Part shown: piece by piece, positions 36,542-45,257 of the stretch | Layout: every line of letters begins with the position of its first letter | Position numbering within the stretch: the first letter of the stretch is position 1 | Assembly (NCBI GenBank): GCA_965263375.1 | Contig: OZ253669.1 | Coordinates: forward strand, 2,108,001-2,172,000 | Length of the DNA: 64,000 bases | Direction of reading: 5' to 3' | From: JAJFFW01 sp965263375 | GTDB taxonomy: Bacteria; Pseudomonadota; Alphaproteobacteria; Caulobacterales; Parvularculaceae | The notes under the pieces: generated by a model | What the model saw: only the letters and a program-made list of their open reading frames with translations | What the model was told of the DNA's origin: nothing | The model's database searches: none | Position numbers and translations under genes: made by a program

Positions 36542-36987
36542 GTCTTTAAAACCCCTCTGGCTCTTGCCGAGACTTCACTTCGCCTTTGATGTTCGCCCAT
36601 GATGCGGGCTCACCCATGATCTGGCTCCGTAAATTGATTTGGAGCCGCCCCAATGGGCAGGATATTATCACAATATGCTGTTACGCAACATATAGCGCCG
36701 AGCAAAAAAGTGGAAACCAGCTTCCATTGATCACGTACGCTCATAAAACGTCGCATAACACGAAAAAACCAGTCCCCGAAAGGACCAGACGCCGCGCCAC
36801 ATGAATATCGTTCACAACAAAAACCAATATCCCTGTTCGCACTCTTGTCTCAAGTAATTGCGGCAATGAAATGACTGAGTGATGGGCCGAAATCTCTGAT
36901 CAAGCTGTTGATATTGCGAATTTTTAATCGGAGGCGGCGGGATTTCCAAGAAAACGCGGAAAGAAACCGGCAAACGGGCTCTTCCAA
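36542..36987. other. Gap between ybgC and tolQ
   Basis: 446 bases without a credible gene. It should contain the tolQ promoter and the 3' end of the ruv-ybgC transcript. A short hairpin GTCC-CCGAAA-GGAC occurs near 36774-36787, without a T-run. Nothing else was recognised. Confidence 0.45.
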
Positions 36988-37392
36988 TTAACCGCCCAAT
37001 AGCAGACCAAGAATATCCTCCGGCACGCGGCGGGGCCGGCCGTCTTTCGTCATACAGACAACTTCCACCGCGGCGTCACACAAGCGCTCCTCGCCGCGAT
37101 AAATTTCTTGGCGCAGCATCATGCGCGCGCCTTTGATGGTCTCAAATGTCGTGCGCACTTCTAGCTCATCTTCGATCCGCGCCGGTGTCAGCCAGGTCGT
37201 GTCCATGCGCCGGACGGCGAAGACCAAAGGCTCGTCCCTTTCCAAAAGATCGCGATGCGCAACGCCGGATACGCGCAGCGCGTCGCTTCTGCCCCGTTCA
37301 AAAAACTTTAGATAATTGGCGTGATAGACAATGCCGGAAAAATCCGTGTCCTCATAATATATCCGCACGGGCGTTTTAAAGCTTCGCGTCAT
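36988..37392 (-). CDS. ybgC: YbgC-type acyl-CoA thioesterase of the tol-pal cluster
   Basis: A 134-residue single hot-dog domain. The active-site region is RIYYEDTDFSGIVYHANYLKFFERGRSD with the catalytic Asp and Tyr/His, and the RMDTTWLTPARIEDEL strand follows. Family members hydrolyse short- to medium-chain acyl-CoA, and the gene is traditionally grouped with tol-pal although its role there is unclear. It starts six bases after ruvB, so it is in the ruv operon here, while tolQ is 446 bases away. Length is normal. Confidence 0.94.
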   Translation of the reverse strand: MTRSFKTPVRIYYEDTDFSGIVYHANYLKFFERGRSDALRVSGVAHRDLLERDEPLVFAVRRMDTTWLTPARIEDELEVRTTFETIKGARMMLRQEIYRGEERLCDAAVEVVCMTKDGRPRRVPEDILGLLLGG

Positions 37393-37398
37393 CGCTTT

Positions 37399-38433
37399 TT
37401 ACACCAACAAACTGTCATTTTGCGACGGCGGCGTCAGCCCTAAATGAACCCACGCGCTTTTTGAGAGCATGCGCCCCCGGGGCGTCCGCTGGATCAAGCC
37501 TTGCTGCAGCAAAAAAGGTTCTATCACATCTTCCACCGCATCACGCGCCTCAGCGAGGGAAGCGGCGATGGTCTCAACCCCCACAGGGCCGCCGCCAAAA
37601 TGTTCCGCTATCAATTGCAGATACCGCCGGTCGAGGGGGTCTAGGCCCAGGGCGTCAATTTCAAGGCGGCTAAGCGCGGCGTCCGCAACGGTTCGGTCAA
37701 TGATCTCAGCGCCCGCAACCGTCGCCACATCACGCACCCGGCGCAACAGCCTTCCCGCGACGCGCGGCGTGCCGCGGGCGCGCCGCGCAATTTCCATCGC
37801 GCCGTCACGGGCCATTGGCGCGCCGAGTTTGTCCGCCCCCCGCACAACGATAGAACAAAGCTCGTCCGGCGCATAAAAGTCCAAACGCACCGGAATGCCA
37901 AAGCGGTCAAGCAGCGGTTTGGCAAGCAGACCTGAGCGAGTCGTCGCCCCAACAAGCGTAAAGCGCGGCAGATCGATTTTGACGGAGCGGGCGGCCGGCC
38001 CCTCCCCAATCATCAGATCAAGCGCGAAATCTTCCATCGCTGGGTATAATACTTCCTCCACCGCCGGGGTCAGCCGGTGGATTTCATCAATAAAAAGAAC
38101 ATCATTCGGCTCAAGATTAGTCAGTAGCGCGGCAAGGTCCCCCGGCTTTGTAATCACCGGACCGGAGGTTGAGCGAAAATTCACGCCCAATTCATTGGCG
38201 ACAATCTGGGCAAGCGTGGTTTTGCCAAGCCCAGGCGGCCCGTGAAACAGCACATGGTCCAGCGCCTCGCCCCGCGCGCGTGCAGCCTTCACAAAAATTT
38301 GAAGATTATCCTTCGCATGGGGCTGGCCGACAAAATCATCTAGCTGCTTTGGGCGCAACGCAACGTCCACGTCTTCGGCGCGGCGTTGGCCGTCGATTAG
38401 ACGGTCTTCTGGGTTTAGTGCTGGTTCAGCCAC
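37399..38433 (-). CDS. ruvB: Holliday junction branch-migration ATPase RuvB
   Basis: A 344-residue AAA+ motor that drives branch migration with RuvA. Visible are LRPKQLDDFVGQ, Walker A LFHGPPGLGKTTLAQI, Walker B DVLFIDEIHRL, sensor 1 VGATTRSG, arginine finger region LLDRFGIPVRLDFY, and the C-terminal winged helix (EPFLLQQGLIQRTPRGRML). It lies 42 bases after ruvA and six before ybgC. Length is normal. Confidence 0.97.
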   Translation of the reverse strand: MAEPALNPEDRLIDGQRRAEDVDVALRPKQLDDFVGQPHAKDNLQIFVKAARARGEALDHVLFHGPPGLGKTTLAQIVANELGVNFRSTSGPVITKPGDLAALLTNLEPNDVLFIDEIHRLTPAVEEVLYPAMEDFALDLMIGEGPAARSVKIDLPRFTLVGATTRSGLLAKPLLDRFGIPVRLDFYAPDELCSIVVRGADKLGAPMARDGAMEIARRARGTPRVAGRLLRRVRDVATVAGAEIIDRTVADAALSRLEIDALGLDPLDRRYLQLIAEHFGGGPVGVETIAASLAEARDAVEDVIEPFLLQQGLIQRTPRGRMLSKSAWVHLGLTPPSQNDSLLV

Positions 38434-38475
38434 GTCTTTGACCTTTTAACAAATCTTGTTTCATCCGCCGCGCGC

Positions 38476-39126
38476 CTAAGACGCCGGCGCCAATTGCTTT
38501 AAAGCATGGGTGATCAGCATGCTGATATCAGCCTCCTCGCCAGCGGTGTCCGCCGCTGATGTCACCGCTCGGCGCGCATCAACGCCGTCATAACCCAGAT
38601 TAACCAGCGCAGACACCGCATCCGCGAGGGCCGAACCATCTCCGTCAACAGCGCTTGGCTGGGCGCCGTTTGCAACACTCGCCCGGGCCTGGCGGGCAAA
38701 AGCTGCCCCGGCGCCGACATCCGCCAAAGACCCTAGCTTTGACTGAAGCTCCGTCACGATACGTTGCGCAATCTTCTTGCCCACACCATGGGCGCGCGAG
38801 ACCGCTGTTACATCTTCCGCCGATATCGCATCATATAGCGTGGCGGGCGGTAAGACTTGCAATATGGAGAGCGCGTGTTTGGCGCCCACGCCCTGCACGC
38901 TTTGAAGAAGGCGAAAACACCGCCGTTCCGCCGCCGTCTCAAAGCCATAGAGTTTGATAAAGTCTTCCCGGACCACCGTTTCGATTGAAAGGGTCGCCGC
39001 CTCCCCCTGGCTCAGCTTCTGCAAAAGCCGGGGAAATCCGTATACTTCATAGCCAACGCCGCCTACATCGACAAGCATGGTCTCTTCATCCAATGCGGCG
39101 ATCACGCCTTTTAGTTGTCCAATCAT
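38476..39126 (-). CDS. ruvA: Holliday junction DNA-binding protein RuvA
   Basis: A 216-residue tetrameric junction-binding protein. Domain I starts MIGQLKGVIAALDEETMLVD with the GVGYEVY motif. Domain II has the helix-hairpin-helix repeats (LLQSVQGVGAKHALSIL, AHGVGKKIAQRIVTEL). Domain III at the C-terminus contacts RuvB (ADAVSALVNLGYDGVDARRAV), after an Ala/Gly-rich linker. The start overlaps the ruvC stop by four bases (ATGA), so the two are translationally coupled. Confidence 0.96.
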   Translation of the reverse strand: MIGQLKGVIAALDEETMLVDVGGVGYEVYGFPRLLQKLSQGEAATLSIETVVREDFIKLYGFETAAERRCFRLLQSVQGVGAKHALSILQVLPPATLYDAISAEDVTAVSRAHGVGKKIAQRIVTELQSKLGSLADVGAGAAFARQARASVANGAQPSAVDGDGSALADAVSALVNLGYDGVDARRAVTSAADTAGEEADISMLITHALKQLAPAS

Positions 39127-39671
39127 CCTTTACTCCCCGCCGCTACCGCGCCGAACGCAACGACATTTGAAAGCGCCGCCGCCCCGCGATGATGGGCATG
39201 GCAAATCGCAACGGCGAGGGCATCGGCGGCGTCCGCTGGCTGTGCGCCCGAACTCGGCAATAAAACCCGCACCATGGCTTGGACTTGCGCTTTATCCGCA
39301 TGGCCCTTGCCGACCACCGATTTTTTAACGCTGTTGGCGGCGTATTCGGCAACGCGAAGGCCGAACCGAGCCGGCGCGAGCAAGACAACGCCGCGCGCCT
39401 GGCCAAGCACCAATGCATCGCGCGGGCTGGCGTTGACAAAGGTTTCTTCCACCGCGGCTTCATCCGGCGTATAGGCCTTTAGAATATCTTCAAGCCCATC
39501 ATAAATATCGGCCAGGCGTTCTGCGCGTTCCGCCTTGGCGTTGCGCCCTCGCTTTGGCCGGACGACGCCGGCCGCCACGAAAGAAAGCCGCGGACCCGCG
39601 CTTTCAATCACGCCCCAACCGGTGGCCGCTGACCCCGGATCGAGCCCTAAAATTCGAATCACTTCCGTCAT
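39123..39671 (-). CDS. ruvC: Crossover junction endodeoxyribonuclease RuvC
   Basis: A 182-residue RNase H-fold resolvase that cuts Holliday junctions. The catalytic acidic residues are in RILGLDPGSAATGWGV near the N-terminus, AAVEETFVN in the middle, and ADAADALAVAICHAH at the C-terminus. Family motif VVGKGHADKAQVQAMV is present. It is the first gene of ruvC-ruvA-ruvB-ybgC, with ATGA overlap into ruvA. The Sel1-repeat gene lies 59 bases upstream on the same strand and may be co-transcribed. Confidence 0.96.
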   Translation of the reverse strand: MTEVIRILGLDPGSAATGWGVIESAGPRLSFVAAGVVRPKRGRNAKAERAERLADIYDGLEDILKAYTPDEAAVEETFVNASPRDALVLGQARGVVLLAPARFGLRVAEYAANSVKKSVVGKGHADKAQVQAMVRVLLPSSGAQPADAADALAVAICHAHHRGAAALSNVVAFGAVAAGSKG

Positions 39672-39730
39672 CCGAAAACCTTAGGGTGTTCGGAACGAAA
39701 CGGGAACCGTTGTGTAAAACTAGGATGCAA

Positions 39731-40777
39731 TCAATTGGTGAGGGACTTTTGCAAATCCGCCCGCAAACGCTCTGCGTTCCGTCGGGTTTCAGCCTCCAGC
39801 CCCATACCGTCTTTAAGGGCGAGGTTTAGCCAGCGCACAGCTTCGGCTGGCGCCGGCGCGCGGCCATCGCCATTGGCTAATGCGACCGCGTATAAAAATT
39901 GCCCTTGCGCGTCCCCGGCGCGCGCCGCCTTTTCAAACCAATCAGCCGCTGAAACCCCTTCTGTGACGGCGGCGCCATCACGCCCGTCATGTTGCAAGAG
40001 ACCAATCGCCACAAAAGCAGCGGGCAAGCCATTATCCGCCGCAGCGCGCATCCACCGCATCATCTTGTTGGCGTCCGGCGCGCCCAAGAAATCGGTGTCA
40101 TATAACAGAGCAAGGTTATATTGCGCATCCGCATGTTCTTGGGCGGCGGCGCGCTCAAACCAACTGGCCGCTTTGTCATAGTTTTTCGCAACACCGCGCC
40201 CCGTCAGATAGGCGACGCCAACGTTAAACTGCGCGCCCGCGTCGCCGCGTTCCCCCGCCTCTCTGAAATAACGCACGGCTTCGCCCTGATCCGCTTTGAT
40301 ACCGCGCCCTTGGGAATACATCATGCCCAAACGGATCTTCGCCTGGACATGTCCCTGTTTGGCGGCAAGGCGCAACCACGCCGCGGCGCGTTCCGCGTCT
40401 TCCTTTACACCATCGCCCAAAAGCGCCATCTCGCCCAAGGCGAATTGAGCGTCAGATGACCCCGCCGCCGCTGATGCTGCATAAAGCTCGATTGCACGAG
40501 AAAGGTTCTTGGGCCCGCCAAGCCCCCGCTCCTCCATAAAGCCCATCATATGAAGCGCATCGCGATCTTGTTTTTCCAAGAGCGGCGCAATCATTTTGCG
40601 CACCCGGTCATATTCCCCCGCTTGGAGCTTTGTGAAAGCCTCTTGCAACAAAGTCCGATCTTGTGCGCTCGGCGTCGTAACATTTTGCGCGTGGACGCTA
40701 TTTTGCACGAGCCCCAAAACCGCTCCCAATATAATAGCGGCTATCCATAAATTCCGAAAAGTTAGAAACAAGCGCAT
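39731..40777 (-). CDS. Secreted Sel1-repeat (TPR-like) protein
   Basis: 348 residues. Signal peptide (LWIAAIILGAVLGLVQNSVHA, cleavage after VHA), then about seven Sel1-like repeats from residue 75 to 325. Examples are AIELYAASAAAGSSDAQFAL, AAAWLRLAAKQGHVQAKIRLG, AVRYFREAGERGDAGAQFNVG and AASWFERAAAQEHADAQYNLA. Such repeats form alpha-solenoid protein-binding scaffolds. No catalytic domain is present, so it probably acts in the periplasm as an adaptor; partner unknown. The ruvC operon follows directly. I see no sign of transfer in it. Confidence 0.85.
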   Translation of the reverse strand: MRLFLTFRNLWIAAIILGAVLGLVQNSVHAQNVTTPSAQDRTLLQEAFTKLQAGEYDRVRKMIAPLLEKQDRDALHMMGFMEERGLGGPKNLSRAIELYAASAAAGSSDAQFALGEMALLGDGVKEDAERAAAWLRLAAKQGHVQAKIRLGMMYSQGRGIKADQGEAVRYFREAGERGDAGAQFNVGVAYLTGRGVAKNYDKAASWFERAAAQEHADAQYNLALLYDTDFLGAPDANKMMRWMRAAADNGLPAAFVAIGLLQHDGRDGAAVTEGVSAADWFEKAARAGDAQGQFLYAVALANGDGRAPAPAEAVRWLNLALKDGMGLEAETRRNAERLRADLQKSLTN

Positions 40778-40979
40778 ACGTCTTATCTCATCCTTACATG
40801 CTGGTTAGTCATCAATGATAGCACTCATGCTACGCGCCTTTGGAACTTTCCCTGGCGGCCTTATCTTTAACGAGATGTAACAATAAGCACAACGCGACTC
40901 GAAAGGACGTACAAGGCGTCTTTATACACAGCTCAATACAAAGTTAAAAACAGACTATAAAATACTGAAACCACTACAT

Positions 40980-41633
40980 TTAACGAGCAGCTTCTATAGC
41001 TCTAGCAAAAGAGGAAACCGCGGCGGCTGGCCCCCCTTCATGTCCCCAAATTGCGCCTGCGACCGCAAGAAAATCGGCTCCCGCCCGCACTAAGCCGCCA
41101 CAATTTTCCGGCGTGATCCCGCCAATGGCGACGCTTGGCAAGACCGTCGCCTCAGCCCACTTTGTTAATATCTCTGGATCAGGACGATAGGAAGCTTGTT
41201 TCGTGCCCGATGGAAAGAACGCGCCAAAGGCCGCGTAATCAGCGCCGTCTTCACCCGCATGAAACCCAAGATCAATGGAATCGTGACAGGTGACGCCAAT
41301 GCTGGCTTCTTCCCCTAGAAGCGCGCGCGCGTCCCGGCAGGAGGCGTCGCCTTGCCCCACATGAACGCCGTCAGCGCCAGATTTTTGCGCAAGGTCAGGC
41401 CTGTCATTGATTAAAAAAGCAACGTCCGCCGCTCGTGCGATCGGTAAAAGCTTTTCTGCCGCTCGCAAGACCGCATCGTCGTCGTTTGGCGCATCGCCTT
41501 CACTTTTTAAGCGCAGCTGAGCACACGCCACGATATCGCTCTCAACTGCATGGGCAAATTGATCTACGAACTTATCAAGGTCGGGAATTATTGGCGGTGT
41601 GATCAAATATAATTGGCAAGGCGTTTTTGACAT
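40980..41633 (-). CDS. thiE: Thiamine phosphate synthase
   Basis: A 217-residue TIM-barrel enzyme that joins HMP-PP and thiazole phosphate. Visible are QLYLITPP at the N-terminus, CAQLRLKSE (pyrimidine/diphosphate side), FLINDRPDLAQKSGADGVHVGQGD, TCHDSIDLGFHAGEDGADYAAFGAFFPS, and the phosphate loop SVAIGGITPENCGGLVRAGADFLAV. The FFPSGTK stretch corresponds to the usual P-T-x-TK loop. It lies 45 bases after coq4 and no thiC, thiG or thiamine riboswitch is nearby. Some proteins of this type belong to a ThiE-like subgroup, so the function is likely but not certain. Confidence 0.85.
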   Translation of the reverse strand: MSKTPCQLYLITPPIIPDLDKFVDQFAHAVESDIVACAQLRLKSEGDAPNDDDAVLRAAEKLLPIARAADVAFLINDRPDLAQKSGADGVHVGQGDASCRDARALLGEEASIGVTCHDSIDLGFHAGEDGADYAAFGAFFPSGTKQASYRPDPEILTKWAEATVLPSVAIGGITPENCGGLVRAGADFLAVAGAIWGHEGGPAAAVSSFARAIEAAR

Positions 41634-41678
41634 GCCTTACCCATAGGACCGGGAGCGCGAGTCGACAAGTGCAAGGGA

Positions 41679-42563
41679 TTAGTGAAGCGCGGCTTGACCG
41701 CCCGCGCCCTCGCGTTCCGCACCCTCACGTTCACTTTGCGTCTTATCAAGCCGCGGCTTAAGTAAGCTTTGCTTTAGAGCATCCGGAACGGATAGATAGA
41801 TTTCAGGCGACGCAATATTCAAGTCCCGGCGCACCTCGTGTAATGGACGCTTCATAAGCTCTTCCATATCTTGCGCTAAGAGCCAGTTCGTATTCTCACT
41901 TATCGCCCTTGCCTCACGGATCGCCTTTAATATTGGTGTCCTTGGCTGCTCCATTTTCATAGACAATAAGCCAATACGGACAATTAGCCGGATTCCAGGA
42001 TTAAGTGTTTGGCGTTCAGTGAAGGCGAGCAGACAAATCTCTCCCAGACTATCGCGTCCATAGCCCGTCAAAACATGCCAAAGATCATGGCTTACCTGAA
42101 GGTGGAGCAAGGCGCGGCGAAGCTCTTCAAACTGTGTCTGGCATTTATAGTCGATGCCTGCTTCGCCAGACGCGTTTAAAATTCCTTCAGGCGTCAGGTT
42201 CTCACCTTCCATAAAGCGCAAAAACGCCCGCCCCAAGCTTTCCACAGGCAGTGAAGCAAGCCACTCGCGTCGACCTAAAACTTGCTCTAATTTAACCGGC
42301 TCTTCAACGACACGCCGTCCATATGGCGTTTCCATCATCCGCGCAAAGACCTGTTTCACAGAGCCGCCAGCAAGGGCCATAATGACCTCAAAAACCTGGC
42401 GCGTATCTTCTTTGTTTGCCAGGAGCTTTAAGACAGAGGCGAAAGCATGGAAAGGTCGTTTCGGGGCGTCAGGGGGCGTTGGATAACCGCCGATATATTC
42501 AATCTGGTCAGGCGGGAAATAATCGCCATACCCTTTCATCGCTGCCACAAGCGCCTCCTTCAT
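41679..42563 (-). CDS. coq4: Ubiquinone biosynthesis protein Coq4
   Basis: A 294-residue Coq4-family protein. The diagnostic metal motif HDxxHx11E is intact: HDLWHVLTGYGRDSLGE. Flanking LRRALLHLQVS, LAFTERQTLNPGIR and RAFLRFMEGENLTPEG also fit. Coq4 is needed for ubiquinone synthesis in mitochondria and many alphaproteobacteria, with a proposed role in oxidative removal of the C1 carboxyl of the ring. Compared with the family it has an N-terminal extension. The C-terminus ends in a charged, repetitive Glu/Arg/Gly tail. It lies upstream of thiE on the same strand, while a repeat block separates it from fda. Confidence 0.88.
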   Translation of the reverse strand: MKEALVAAMKGYGDYFPPDQIEYIGGYPTPPDAPKRPFHAFASVLKLLANKEDTRQVFEVIMALAGGSVKQVFARMMETPYGRRVVEEPVKLEQVLGRREWLASLPVESLGRAFLRFMEGENLTPEGILNASGEAGIDYKCQTQFEELRRALLHLQVSHDLWHVLTGYGRDSLGEICLLAFTERQTLNPGIRLIVRIGLLSMKMEQPRTPILKAIREARAISENTNWLLAQDMEELMKRPLHEVRRDLNIASPEIYLSVPDALKQSLLKPRLDKTQSEREGAEREGAGGQAALH

Positions 42564-43034
42564 TCGAGCGAAGCAGAATACGCAACCAATAATTCAATAT
42601 ATATGGATTCGTTACGCGTGAGTTCAATGAGAACGCCGGTGAAAATAAAAGTCATTGACCTCCACCAGAGGTGGAGGTTTGAAACGCTTCGCTTGGGACC
42701 GCCAGAGGCGGTCTTTGGATCTGGGACCGCCAGAGGCGGTCTCTGGATCAACGAGCATCTCAGTTCACCTCCCCCGTTTCACGGGGGAGGTGTCGGCGAA
42801 GCCGGCGGAGGGGGCGAAACTGTGTTCAACTTACTCAGGCCCATCATGATATCATAGACCGCATCCCCCCTCCGATCCGCGCCTTCCGCGCGGATCACCT
42901 CCCCCGCAAGCGAGGGAGGAAAAACCGCCAACTGTAGATTTTAACAAGCTGATAACGCAGACAAACTGCGGTCTCCTAACTACAACGTAGAACGCGTCCA
43001 ATCCTCCACCGAAGGTGGAGGTGTTTGATGGAAT
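42564..43034. repeat. Gene-free block of short GC-rich hairpin repeats
   Basis: No gene in 530 bases between coq4 and fda. At 42658-42678 and 43003-43021 are hairpins with the core CCTCCACC / GGTGGAGG. At 42695-42721 and 42723-42749 is a direct repeat, each with hairpin GACCGCCAGAGGCGGTC. Further hairpins are ACCTCCCCCGTTTCACGGGGGAGGT in two halves (42767-42791), GATCCGCGCC/GCGCGGATC (42874-42896) and CCTCCCCCGC..GAGGGAGG (42898-42918). The first hairpin with flanks (42651-42680) recurs at 51749-51778 with one mismatch. This is the style of dispersed intergenic REP-like elements in Caulobacterales and relatives. Confidence 0.8.
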
Positions 43035-43064
43035 AAAAAAACGCGCCTCTGTTAATGAGGCGCG
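43035..43064 (-). terminator. Intrinsic terminator of the fda operon
   Basis: Stem CGCGCCTC / GAGGCGCG with a seven-base loop, followed on the minus strand by seven Ts. It lies about 30 bases past the fda stop and ends the tkt-gap-pgk-fda transcript before the repeat block. Confidence 0.85.
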
Positions 43065-43093
43065 CTCTTATAATTCTGAATTTTCGGTCAAAT

Positions 43094-43987
43094 TTAACCA
43101 GCTTTAGACGCTGTATAGATGCCGTCAATCGCGCTTGCTAACATGGCGTCGAACTCTGCGTCACTCTGCTGTGCAGAAAGACCTTCCGTCAATGCGCGCG
43201 AGAAGCTTGCGATCATACCGGTGTTTTGAGCAAGTTTTCCATTCGCCTCTTCACGGCTGTAACCGCCAGAAAGAGCAACCACGCGCATCACTCGCGGATC
43301 ATCAATCAAAGACTTGTATTGGTTGGCTTTTGTTGGAAGAGAAAGCTTCAGCATCACCTGCTGGCCATCGCCTAGGCTGTCCAAATTTTTGGTGATTTCA
43401 GAAAGGATAAGATCTTCCGCTTCCGCCTTATCTTCGATTGTAATTGTTACTTCCGGCTCTAAGATTGGCATTAACCCGTGAGATAAGATCTGTTTGCCAA
43501 TCTCAAATTGCTGAGCAACGTTAGCGGCGATGCCTTCTGGGTTAGCGGCGTCAACGACAGAACGCATCTTAGTGCCAAATACGCCTTTAGAAACGGCACG
43601 CTCTAAAAGCGCATCAAGGCCGGGCATCGGCTTCATCAATTTTACGCCGTTTTGCGCCTCTTCTAGGCCCTTATCAACTTTCAAGAACGGCACCACGCCG
43701 CGCTCTTCCCAAAGATATTGGGCGGTCGCAATACCGTCGACTTCACCGTCCATTGTGCGCTCAAACAAAATCGCGCCCATCACCTTTTCGCCAGTAAAGG
43801 CTGGGGACTTTACGATCCGTGTGCGCATTTCATGGATTAGACCAAACATCTCTTCGTCGTTGGTCCAAGATCCCTCTTCAATGCCATAAAGCCTTAAGGC
43901 CTTAGGGGTCGAACCGCCGGACTGGTCCAACGCAGCGATAAACCCATCTTTGTTGGCGGCTTGCTCCGCCATTTTTTCCTGTGTCAT
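43094..43987 (-). CDS. fda: Class I fructose-bisphosphate aldolase
   Basis: A 297-residue Schiff-base aldolase interconverting fructose-1,6-bisphosphate with dihydroxyacetone phosphate and glyceraldehyde-3-phosphate. Features are AALDQSGGSTPKALRLYGI, GAILFERTMDG, VPFLKVDKGL (Lys region), GVFGTKMRSVVDAAN, LMPILEPEVTI, and LKLSLPTKANQY with the likely Schiff-base lysine, then VALSGGYSREEA (phosphate loop). It matches bacterial class I aldolases rather than the metal-dependent class II enzyme. It lies 27 bases after pgk. Confidence 0.93.
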   Translation of the reverse strand: MTQEKMAEQAANKDGFIAALDQSGGSTPKALRLYGIEEGSWTNDEEMFGLIHEMRTRIVKSPAFTGEKVMGAILFERTMDGEVDGIATAQYLWEERGVVPFLKVDKGLEEAQNGVKLMKPMPGLDALLERAVSKGVFGTKMRSVVDAANPEGIAANVAQQFEIGKQILSHGLMPILEPEVTITIEDKAEAEDLILSEITKNLDSLGDGQQVMLKLSLPTKANQYKSLIDDPRVMRVVALSGGYSREEANGKLAQNTGMIASFSRALTEGLSAQQSDAEFDAMLASAIDGIYTASKAG

Positions 43988-44014
43988 TTCAAGCCTCCGA
44001 GCTTGTATACTTTT

Positions 44015-45208
44015 TTACGATTTAAGTGCTTCCACGCCCGGCAGGGCTTTGCCCTCTAACCATTCAAGAAACGCGCCGCCCGCTGTTGAGACATAGGTAA
44101 AGTCATCAGCAACGCCAGCATGGTTTAAGGCCGCAACAGTGTCGCCGCCGCCCGCAACAGCAACAAGGCCCCCTTCTTTCACCAACTTCGCAGCGAACTT
44201 AGCCGCCTCAACAGTTGCAGTATCAAAAGGGCGTGTTTCAAAAGCGCCAAGCGGGCCATTCCAAACCAATGTTTTGGCCGCCTCAATTTTTGACGCGATA
44301 AAATCTACGCTTTCAGGGCCAAGGTCGAGGATCATTTCATCCGCGCCGGTTGCGTCCGCTGCAACAACGCGGCTTTCAGCGCCTTCCTTAAATTCTTTCG
44401 CGACAACCACGTCCTTCGGCAAGATTATCTCACAACCGCTTGTCTCAGCTTGCGCCATAATCTCCCGCGCTGTGTCCGCCAGGTCCGGCTCACACAAGGA
44501 CTTGCCCACCGCAATCCCCTGCGCAAATAAAAACGTGTTCGCCATGCCGCCGCCGACAACAAGCATGTCCGCTTTACCGACTAAATTCAAAAGCAGCTCT
44601 ATCTTGGTGGAAACTTTGGCGCCGCCCACAACCGCCATCATGGGCCGAACCGGTTCTGACAAAGCTGCGGCGAGGTAATTAAGTTCCCGCTCCATCGCGC
44701 GTCCGGCATAGGCTGGCAATTTGCGCGCAATGCCTTCCGTTGACGCATGGGCCCGGTGGGCGGCGGAAAAGGCATCATTCACATAAATATCGCCATTTTC
44801 AGCAAGCGCCGCCGCAAAATCGGCGTCGTTCTTTTCCTCACCAGCATGAAACCGTGTATTTTCCAATAAACAGACATCGCCATCAGCCATGCCAGAGACC
44901 AATTCAGCCACTGGCGCGCCAACGCAATCACTAGCAAAACCAACCGGCTTGCCCAAAATCTTACAAAGGGCATCCGCAACAGGCTTTAAGGACATTTCCG
45001 GGTTCACTTGCCCTTTTGGGCGCCCGAAGTGCGAGAGAAGCAAAACTTTCGCCCCGGCCTCCGTCAAAGCCTTGATCGTAGGCAGCGCTCGCTCGATCCG
45101 CGTTGCGTCTGTGACAGCGCCATCCGCCATCGGAACGTTAAAATCCACTCGAACCAGCGCGCGTTTGCCCGCCGCATCCATATTATCAAGGGTGCGATAT
45201 CCGCCCAT
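44015..45208 (-). CDS. pgk: Phosphoglycerate kinase
   Basis: A 397-residue two-domain kinase transferring phosphate between 1,3-bisphosphoglycerate and ADP. Visible are KRALVRVDFNVPMADGAVTD, the substrate-side LLLSHFGRPKGQVNPEMSL, TRFHAGEEKNDADFA, VGGAKVSTKIELL, LVWNGPLGAFE and VAVAGGGDTVAALN. Length is normal. It follows the small secreted protein by 49 bases and is part of the tkt-gap-pgk-fda run, which can serve glycolysis, gluconeogenesis and the pentose phosphate pathway. Confidence 0.97.
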   Translation of the reverse strand: MGGYRTLDNMDAAGKRALVRVDFNVPMADGAVTDATRIERALPTIKALTEAGAKVLLLSHFGRPKGQVNPEMSLKPVADALCKILGKPVGFASDCVGAPVAELVSGMADGDVCLLENTRFHAGEEKNDADFAAALAENGDIYVNDAFSAAHRAHASTEGIARKLPAYAGRAMERELNYLAAALSEPVRPMMAVVGGAKVSTKIELLLNLVGKADMLVVGGGMANTFLFAQGIAVGKSLCEPDLADTAREIMAQAETSGCEIILPKDVVVAKEFKEGAESRVVAADATGADEMILDLGPESVDFIASKIEAAKTLVWNGPLGAFETRPFDTATVEAAKFAAKLVKEGGLVAVAGGGDTVAALNHAGVADDFTYVSTAGGAFLEWLEGKALPGVEALKS

Positions 45209-45257
45209 GTCCTACTCGCCCTACTCTATGTTACTGTCACCCCCTGAAGCGGTAGCC

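Noticed and set aside
42651..43021. CRISPR array
   Set aside because: Repeats are palindromic, of several types and unevenly spaced, with no unique spacers of constant length.
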